DNA from: an uncultured Lachnobacterium sp.
GTDB lineage: Bacteria; Bacillota; Clostridia; Lachnospirales; Lachnospiraceae
DNA: 18,014 nt
Direction of reading: 5' to 3'
Assembly: GCA_900552085.1 (NCBI GenBank)
Contig: URYB01000014.1
Coordinates: forward strand, 1-18,014
Below the pieces are notes generated by a model. That model searched no databases. It was not told the DNA's origin and was given only the letters and a program-made list of their open reading frames with translations. Each line of letters opens with the position of its first letter. The stretch's first letter is position 1. Both the position numbers and the translations under genes were made by a program. Positions 13,285 through 18,014 of the stretch are shown here, in pieces.

Positions 13285-13950
13285 TTATTCTATTTCCCCT
13301 GCCTGTTTGATCATATCTGCAGTTATTAATCCTTTAATAATCAGATACTGTTCAATTGTTTTTACACAATTTTCCACGCCAACGCGATCACTGTTAAGCG
13401 TCAGATCATAATTTACTGGATTCGTCCAGTAATTCCCGTGTGTATAATATTTATAATAATCTGCCCGATACTTGTCGGTACGCTCGATCGTTGCGTTTGC
13501 AACCTCTTCCGTAACTCCCATATTTGCGATCGTCCGCTCCACACAAAAGGCGCGTGGTGCCTCAATATAGATACTGACAACATTTGGTCGGTCTTTAAGC
13601 ACATAATCGGCACATTTCCCAACAATCACACACGATTCCTTTTCTGCAAGATCCCGGATGATCTGGCTCTGATATTCGAATAATTTATCATCGGAAATAA
13701 ACTTTTCATTTCTTGTTATGTAACTCTTTGATCTCGGAAGTCCTCGCAAAAAACTGGTAAAGCCACCTGTTTCACGCATTTTCTCATTAACTTCCTGAAA
13801 TACATTTTCATCCAATCCACTTAACTGGCTTGCAAGCGTCAGAATACGATTTTCGTAGCAATGGATTCCAAGATCCCTGGCAAGCTGCGATGCAATAGCT
13901 TTACCCCCCGTTCCGAATCCTCTTGCAAAAGTCACCACAAATTTATCCAT
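13285..13950 (-). CDS. Cytidylate-kinase-like family protein
   Basis: This 221-residue cytosolic protein has the P-loop variant FARGFGTGGKAIASQLA at about 8-24. It then has CYENRILTLASQLSGL, ESCVIVGKCADYVLKD (the second core strand) and RTIANMGVTEEVANATIE with the basic lid-type helix and RTDKYRADYYKYY. This is the Cytidylate_kin2-type family, common in Clostridia. It is distinct from housekeeping cytidylate kinase, and its substrate is unknown. Its GGAGG overlaps the stop region of the upstream ATPase gene (13-base gap), and it precedes the aminotransferase by 32 bases. It is therefore firmly inside the transporter-catabolism operon, where a regulatory or substrate-kinase role is possible but not shown. 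Confidence 0.9.
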   Translation of the reverse strand: MDKFVVTFARGFGTGGKAIASQLARDLGIHCYENRILTLASQLSGLDENVFQEVNEKMRETGGFTSFLRGLPRSKSYITRNEKFISDDKLFEYQSQIIRDLAEKESCVIVGKCADYVLKDRPNVVSIYIEAPRAFCVERTIANMGVTEEVANATIERTDKYRADYYKYYTHGNYWTNPVNYDLTLNSDRVGVENCVKTIEQYLIIKGLITADMIKQAGEIE

Positions 13951-13963
13951 CTTAGTTTCCTCC

Positions 13964-14704
13964 TTAACCTGCCAAATACCTGCTCAGGAATTCGCGTGTT
14001 CTTGGATTCTTCGGATTGGTAAACAATTCAGAAGGTGCAGCATCTTCTGCAACATATCCGGAATCCATAAAAATTGTTCTTGTTGAAACATCCCTTGCAA
14101 ACGCCATTTCATGTGTCACGATAATCATTGTAAGACCGGTCTGCGCCAGATCCTTCATTACATTCAATACTTCACCGACCATCTCCGGATCCAAAGCCGA
14201 AGTCGGCTCATCAAACAGAAGCACTTCCGGATTCATACAAAGAGCTCTGGCAATCGCAACTCGCTGCTTTTGTCCACCAGATAACTGTGCTGGCTTTGCG
14301 TTAATATATGGTGCCATGCCGACATCCTTCAGATGTGTGATAGCTCTGTTGAATGCCTCCTCTTTTGGCAGATGCAATACTTTTCTTGTGCAAAGCATGC
14401 AGTTTTCCAACACTGTCATATTGTTAAACAGGTTAAATGACTGGAATACCATTCCGACTTTTGAACGGTACTCATTAATTTCTTTTTGTATATCCCGAAC
14501 TTCCTTATTGTGATAAAGAATTTTACCGGATGTCTGTTTTTCGAGTTTATTAATGCATCGAAGCAATGTCGACTTTCCCGAGCCGGAAGAACCAACGATA
14601 CAAATGATTTCTCCGGCATTTACATTGATGTCAATCTTTCTTAAGACTTCATGCTTTCCAAATGATTTGCTCAGATCCTGAATTGAAATTACTGTCTCAC
14701 TCAT
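13964..14704 (-). CDS. Amino-acid ABC transporter ATP-binding protein
   Basis: This 246-residue polar amino-acid uptake ATPase (GlnQ/HisP type) has Walker A GSSGSGKST, Q-loop VFQSFNLFNNMTVLEN, signature LSGGQKQRVAIARAL, Walker B VLLFDEPTSALDPEMV and switch histidine VTHEM. The ATG at 14704 is used, since AGGAGG is 6-7 bases upstream. It starts 10 bases after the permease stop and works with the permease and binding protein encoded just before it. Confidence 0.97.
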   Translation of the reverse strand: MSETVISIQDLSKSFGKHEVLRKIDINVNAGEIICIVGSSGSGKSTLLRCINKLEKQTSGKILYHNKEVRDIQKEINEYRSKVGMVFQSFNLFNNMTVLENCMLCTRKVLHLPKEEAFNRAITHLKDVGMAPYINAKPAQLSGGQKQRVAIARALCMNPEVLLFDEPTSALDPEMVGEVLNVMKDLAQTGLTMIIVTHEMAFARDVSTRTIFMDSGYVAEDAAPSELFTNPKNPRTREFLSRYLAG

Positions 14705-14714
14705 AGCGTTCCTC

Positions 14715-15473
14715 CTATTGATTATCCATGTACTCAACTGCAAGTGCATAATCTGTCCTGCCCTGCATTTTCTTCTCGATCAGCTTGAACACTTTATCAA
14801 ATACAAAACACAATACGAAGTAGATGACTGCAATTACAAGGTAAGACTCGAAGTATTTATAATAGTTACCACCAACGGTTTTCGCTGCCATAAAGAGTTC
14901 CTGTACCGCAATAACATTTAATACTGATGTCATTTTTAAGTTTGTAAGGAACATGTTTGCCATCTCTGGAATAATATTCTTGAATGCCTGTGGAAGTACA
15001 ACATATAGCATGGTCTTAAAAGGTGACATTCCCATGGCCCAGGCTCCTTCTCTCTGGCCAAGCTCAATAGAACCGATTCCGGCTCTTACAGTCTCTCCCA
15101 TATATGCTCCGGTGTTTAGTACAGTTACTACAATACCTGCAAATACTGGTGTCAGATTCTCAAAGCCCATCTGGCGGATTCCAAAATATACGATCATTGC
15201 CTGAACAATCATTGGTGTATCTCGAAATACCTCTACATAAACCGTAAATATTGCTTTTACAATTCGAATCAGTATTTTCTTAATGATATTGTCTCCTTCA
15301 TTAAGTTTTACATCATTGACAACTCCTACGATAAATCCCAGTACAAATCCAAGCAACGTGCCAACCACGGCTATATACAATGTAAGCCAGGTTCCTTTGA
15401 TAAACATGCTTGAATACTTCTGTGCCAGAAATACCATCCATTCTAACGAATTACTTGGATTTTCAAAAATCAT
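14715..15473 (-). CDS. Amino-acid ABC transporter permease
   Basis: This 252-residue membrane protein of the HisM/GlnP type has about five hydrophobic segments: 29-50, 72-85 (partial), 97-120, 155-175 and 210-230. The cytoplasmic EAA loop reads GAYMGETVRAGIGSIELGQR followed by EGAWAMGMS, which contacts the ATPase. The RDTPMIVQAMIVYFG segment is typical. The GAGGT site is 8 bases before the ATG. It lies between the binding-protein and ATPase genes and forms the transmembrane channel, probably as a homodimer since no second permease is present. Confidence 0.96.
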   Translation of the reverse strand: MIFENPSNSLEWMVFLAQKYSSMFIKGTWLTLYIAVVGTLLGFVLGFIVGVVNDVKLNEGDNIIKKILIRIVKAIFTVYVEVFRDTPMIVQAMIVYFGIRQMGFENLTPVFAGIVVTVLNTGAYMGETVRAGIGSIELGQREGAWAMGMSPFKTMLYVVLPQAFKNIIPEMANMFLTNLKMTSVLNVIAVQELFMAAKTVGGNYYKYFESYLVIAVIYFVLCFVFDKVFKLIEKKMQGRTDYALAVEYMDNQ

Positions 15474-15514
15474 ATATATCTACCTCACTTCTATCTTCCT
15501 AATCCCCCGCTGGT

Positions 15515-16408
15515 CTAGTTTGCTGCCGGCTGCTGGGTTAATACAGTGTTCATTAAATCATCCATTTTTGCCTTGTCATTCCAGCCGATTGCATTCATTG
15601 CATCCTGAATCTTGTCTCTTAACTCTGTGTCATCTTTTCTTGTTGCAATACATACATTTACCATTTCATCATCACCAGTAAATCCATCATTCTCATCTAA
15701 CTGAATGATCTGAAGATCATCGTTTGTCAGTGCTGCTGATTCAGCAGTTGGAAGATCTACAATACATACATCTGCGCTGCCGTTTGAGATTGCCATAAAG
15801 CACTCGGAAGTTGTCTCAAAATTACCGGACTGTACTGCTCCATCAATCTGGTCCAGAAGTGGAATCCAACCAGTTCCTAACTGTGTTGTAACTTTACATC
15901 CTGTACCGGCCAGATCGGAAAGTCCTTTTACATTGGAATACTTACCACCTTTCTTTACTACGATACAGTTATCTCTATAATAATAAGGATCGGTAAATGC
16001 ATACGATGCTTCTCTTTCTGCTGTCTTTCCCATACCTGCAATGATTGCATCATAATCCCCTGCGTCAAGGGAAATACCAATGGATGACCACTCAACCTTA
16101 TGAATCTCAAGTTCCATTCCCATCTGATCTGCAAGCTTCTGTGCAACTGCTACATCGTAACCATATGCATAATAATCAGAATCGTAAATTTTAACTGCCC
16201 TACTACCGTCCGGTGTCGTGTCTGTATCCTGTGTCCAGTTGAAAGGAGCGTATGCACATTCCATTCCGACTCTGAGAACCTTTTTATCCGAATCGGTTGA
16301 TGCCTGTGATGCTTCTGATGCCTTCTTGTCCGATGCACCGCATCCAAATAAACTTGTAACTGCCATAACGCCTGTAAGTGCTAATGCTACGATTTTTCCT
16401 GTTTTCAT
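15515..16408 (-). CDS. Amino-acid ABC transporter substrate-binding lipoprotein (family 3)
   Basis: This 297-residue extracellular lipoprotein has MKTGKIVALALTGVMAVTSL followed by the lipobox LFGC, then a Ser/Ala/Lys linker. The SBP_bac_3 fold starts at KKVLRVGMECAYAPFNW and includes YGYDVAVAQKLADQMG, DAGDYDAIIAGMGKTAERE, FTDPYYYRDNCIVVKK and SADVCIVDLPTAES. In this family the conserved ligand-site Arg follows the GM(S/G)xTxER motif; here TAERE is present. The ATG at 16408 is chosen because GAGGAGG lies upstream and the signal peptide then starts correctly. It is the first gene of the transporter operon. It may bind an amino acid or omega-amino acid matching the downstream aminotransferase. 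Confidence 0.95.
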   Translation of the reverse strand: MKTGKIVALALTGVMAVTSLFGCGASDKKASEASQASTDSDKKVLRVGMECAYAPFNWTQDTDTTPDGSRAVKIYDSDYYAYGYDVAVAQKLADQMGMELEIHKVEWSSIGISLDAGDYDAIIAGMGKTAEREASYAFTDPYYYRDNCIVVKKGGKYSNVKGLSDLAGTGCKVTTQLGTGWIPLLDQIDGAVQSGNFETTSECFMAISNGSADVCIVDLPTAESAALTNDDLQIIQLDENDGFTGDDEMVNVCIATRKDDTELRDKIQDAMNAIGWNDKAKMDDLMNTVLTQQPAAN

Positions 16409-16502
16409 ATTCGTTTCCTCCTCATGCCATCTTATAACGATTGTTTCTAAATTGGCCGGTGTTCCACTATCCGGGTAATTCTCCGGAGTTCCCATGATAG
16501 AG

Positions 16503-16541
16503 AACAAAAAAGACGCCGGAGAAATAATTTTCTCTAGCGCC
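16503..16541 (-). terminator. Intrinsic terminator or attenuator between pucR and the transporter operon
   Basis: On the minus strand an imperfect 13-bp stem (GGCGCTAGAGAAA against TTTCTCCGGCGTC) is followed by TTTTTTGTT. It lies about 85 bases after the PucR-type stop and 95 bases before the binding-protein ATG. A promoter-like pair at 16556-16584 lies just upstream of it. It is either the terminator of pucR or an attenuator in the operon leader. Confidence 0.7.
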
Positions 16542-16555
16542 TTTGCTTACTCAGT

Positions 16556-16584
16556 ATACTATACTTCGAATCGCTTCTTTTCAA
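16556..16584 (-). promoter_or_regulatory. Candidate promoter upstream of the attenuator-like hairpin
   Basis: On the minus strand there is TTGAAA (-35, 16579-16584), a 17-base spacer and TAGTAT (-10, 16556-16561). Transcripts from here would meet the hairpin within about 10 bases. A weaker alternative is TATAAG near 16430, downstream of the hairpin, with a poor -35 that could need an activator. Confidence 0.45.
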
Positions 16585-16626
16585 TATTCATTTTGCACAG
16601 TTTAATTGTTTAAAATGCACAATTCA

Positions 16627-17823
16627 TTACTGAAACATAAGTCTTTTTACCAGAATGCAGTTGACCAGATCCAGATATTCCATCGAGTCATCAAGACTAA
16701 TCTCCAGTATTTCTTCAATCTTTTTCAAACGATACTGCAAAGAATTTCGATGAACGAACATCATGTCCGCAGTTTTACCAATGTTAAATCCACACATATA
16801 GTAATTTACCAGTGTATCAATCAGAAATGAACCATTGGCATTATCATACATTTCGAGTTTTTTCAGCTTATCATTACAGTAATTTAGGATTTCCTGCTGA
16901 TTTCCACTGTTGAACATATATTTATAGATTCCCATGGAACTTGCACTAAGTACCTTCTTATTTGTCGGATTCGGCAGCATATCCTTCTTGGGAATAAGAT
17001 TTTTTGCCTCCTGATAACTTTTGCCGAAATCTGCGGGCTTGGTGTAAGTTGCACCAAGAATACAGGTGCTGTGAATCAATCCCACAAAAGGCATTCTGCA
17101 ATCCAAATCTCTTAATATTTTTTCAATCTGATTCTCGGTTTCCTTATTCTGCGTAGCCTCAAACAATAATACAAACTTATTCAGAAAACGCATATACATG
17201 GGATGCTTCTCCATATGAAGCACTTCCCTGTTCAGACAATCTGTGTAATATGCATATGTGTGTTCATCCTGTTCGAGATTTACACCATATTTACGATCAA
17301 TAACAATAATTCCAACGCGATATGGGCGGTCAAATGTCAATCCAAACTGCGCGGAAATCTTCTCTATATATTTATCATTGACCTCATAGCCAAATAACAG
17401 ATTATACAAATAGTCTCCGGTCCTCTTATTGTCCAATTCCGTTTCAAGAATTAATTTGCCGATACTTTGCGCAATATCAACAAATGTCGCACCTTCCCAC
17501 CGAATGTAAAAAAGTGGCAGACATAATTCTTTCGCCTTACGAATCATTGTTTCCGGAATAGCTTCTCTGTCATTTTCAACCGAGATTGCAAGCCCCGATA
17601 TTCCTAACGCATTCAATTCGATCATCGTATCATATGCCTGCTCCATTGTAAAACGCATATAATCCACAACAATTAACGCAAAGTTTCCCGGATTCATATG
17701 TTCTTTGTACGGCTTCGTCTGCACCAGATATGTCCAGGACACCATTCGATCCAGCCCAATTTCGCCGGTCAGTAACTCCACACCATCTAATCTTAAGTTA
17801 TACACATCTCTGCAAGTTATCAT
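16627..17823 (-). CDS. PucR-family transcriptional regulator
   Basis: This 398-residue regulator has the N-terminal PucR domain (about 1-120: ITCRDVYNLRLDGVELLTGE, then WTYLVQTKPYKEHMNPGNFA and LGISGLAISVENDREAIP). A middle GGDEF-like region follows, and the C-terminal helix-turn-helix reads GFNIGKTADMMFVHRNSLQY followed by RLKKIEEIL. PucR proteins usually activate nitrogen-compound catabolism genes in response to a pathway metabolite. The ATG at 17823 is chosen since AGGTGG lies about 10 bases upstream; a TTG at 17856 is less likely. It is read in the same direction as the transporter operon and lies directly before it, so it is the obvious candidate regulator of that operon. Confidence 0.93.
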   Translation of the reverse strand: MITCRDVYNLRLDGVELLTGEIGLDRMVSWTYLVQTKPYKEHMNPGNFALIVVDYMRFTMEQAYDTMIELNALGISGLAISVENDREAIPETMIRKAKELCLPLFYIRWEGATFVDIAQSIGKLILETELDNKRTGDYLYNLLFGYEVNDKYIEKISAQFGLTFDRPYRVGIIVIDRKYGVNLEQDEHTYAYYTDCLNREVLHMEKHPMYMRFLNKFVLLFEATQNKETENQIEKILRDLDCRMPFVGLIHSTCILGATYTKPADFGKSYQEAKNLIPKKDMLPNPTNKKVLSASSMGIYKYMFNSGNQQEILNYCNDKLKKLEMYDNANGSFLIDTLVNYYMCGFNIGKTADMMFVHRNSLQYRLKKIEEILEISLDDSMEYLDLVNCILVKRLMFQ

Positions 17824-17862
17824 AACGCTTAACCACCTATCCTGTTTTCCCAGCAACTCGAA

Positions 17863-17871
17863 ATTGTATCA
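17863..17871 (-). promoter_or_regulatory. Extended -10 promoter for the PucR-type gene
   Basis: TGATACAAT on the minus strand is an extended -10 with no clear -35, 40 bases before the start codon. Confidence 0.4.
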
Positions 17872-17956
17872 GATATCTTTTACTGTTTGGGATACCTATA
17901 TGATAGCACATAAACAACTTACATTATCAGAAATTTTGAATTGAAAATACTCATAA

Positions 17957-18014
17957 CTACTGTCCATAATAAGCATTCGCACCGTGCTTGCGGAAGAAAT
18001 GCTTATTGCGGATA
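17957..18014 (-). CDS. araD: araD-like gene, last 18 codons only (cut by window edge)
   Basis: From the window edge the minus strand reads IRNKHFFRKHGANAYYGQ and stops at TAG (17957-17959). This ending is characteristic of L-ribulose-5-phosphate 4-epimerase, a zinc-dependent class II aldolase-fold enzyme of arabinose use. The 55 bases at 17960-18014 are identical to the remnant at 9453-9507. The stop differs: Gln-TAG here, Gln-Gln-TGA in the left copy. This may be the working gene, given a new 3' end by the segment to its left, but only its end is visible. Confidence 0.75.
   Translation of the reverse strand, partial: IRNKHFFRKHGANAYYGQ

Noticed and set aside
16503..16541. A known riboswitch class in the transporter leader
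   Set aside because: No conserved core of a riboswitch class I know could be matched. Only a hairpin with a U-tract is visible.

Overview
The window reads as chromosomal DNA of a low-to-moderate GC anaerobic Firmicute, most likely a Clostridia/Lachnospiraceae gut bacterium. This rests on strong AGGAGG ribosome sites, the codon and AT style, and family content: an oleate hydratase, clostridial secreted proteins, an IS608-type IS200/IS605 element and an operon for amino-acid or amine breakdown. It is an inference from gene content, not a database match. Almost every gene is on the minus strand. The clear exception is a secreted beta-helix protein at 2245-3726.

Layout from left to right. (1) 1-359: the N-terminus of a membrane-anchored oleate hydratase, cut by the window edge. 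(2) 541-2134: a terminator, a decayed DUF1016/YhcG-type nuclease gene (internal deletion plus frameshift) and a TetR-type regulator. (3) 2150-3860: a divergent, secreted right-handed beta-helix protein ending at a bidirectional terminator. (4) 3909-5973: a two-gene unit with its own promoter, encoding an orphan FakA-middle-domain-like protein and a secreted metallophosphoesterase. (5) 5992-9386: a secreted GH114 glycosidase gene split inside its signal-peptide codons by a complete IS608-like transposon (6782-9312). The transposon carries a small ribbon-helix-helix gene, tnpA and tnpB, and a predicted omega/reRNA. Removing exactly 6782-9312 restores one open frame with a textbook signal peptide. 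(6) 9447-18014: about 8.45 kb bounded by two identical 55-bp copies of the 3' end of an araD-like gene. Between them lie a Uma2 nuclease-fold gene, a fused remnant of sdaAB and sdaAA, and an apparent catabolic operon running PucR regulator, amino-acid ABC transporter (binding protein, permease, ATPase), cytidylate-kinase-like protein, class III aminotransferase and iron-dependent alcohol dehydrogenase.

How the genes may work together (inference). The ABC transporter imports an amino acid or omega-amino acid. The aminotransferase turns it into an aldehyde, and the iron-dependent dehydrogenase reduces that to an alcohol or hydroxy acid, with PucR as the likely regulator. GABA to succinate semialdehyde to 4-hydroxybutyrate is one option; 5-aminovalerate, beta-alanine, taurine and diamines are others.

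The most notable signals are the exactly reconstructable transposon insertion with its covarying cleavage and guide tetranucleotides, the extra ribbon-helix-helix gene in that transposon, and the araD 3'-end repeats that make the catabolic segment look like an integrated island.
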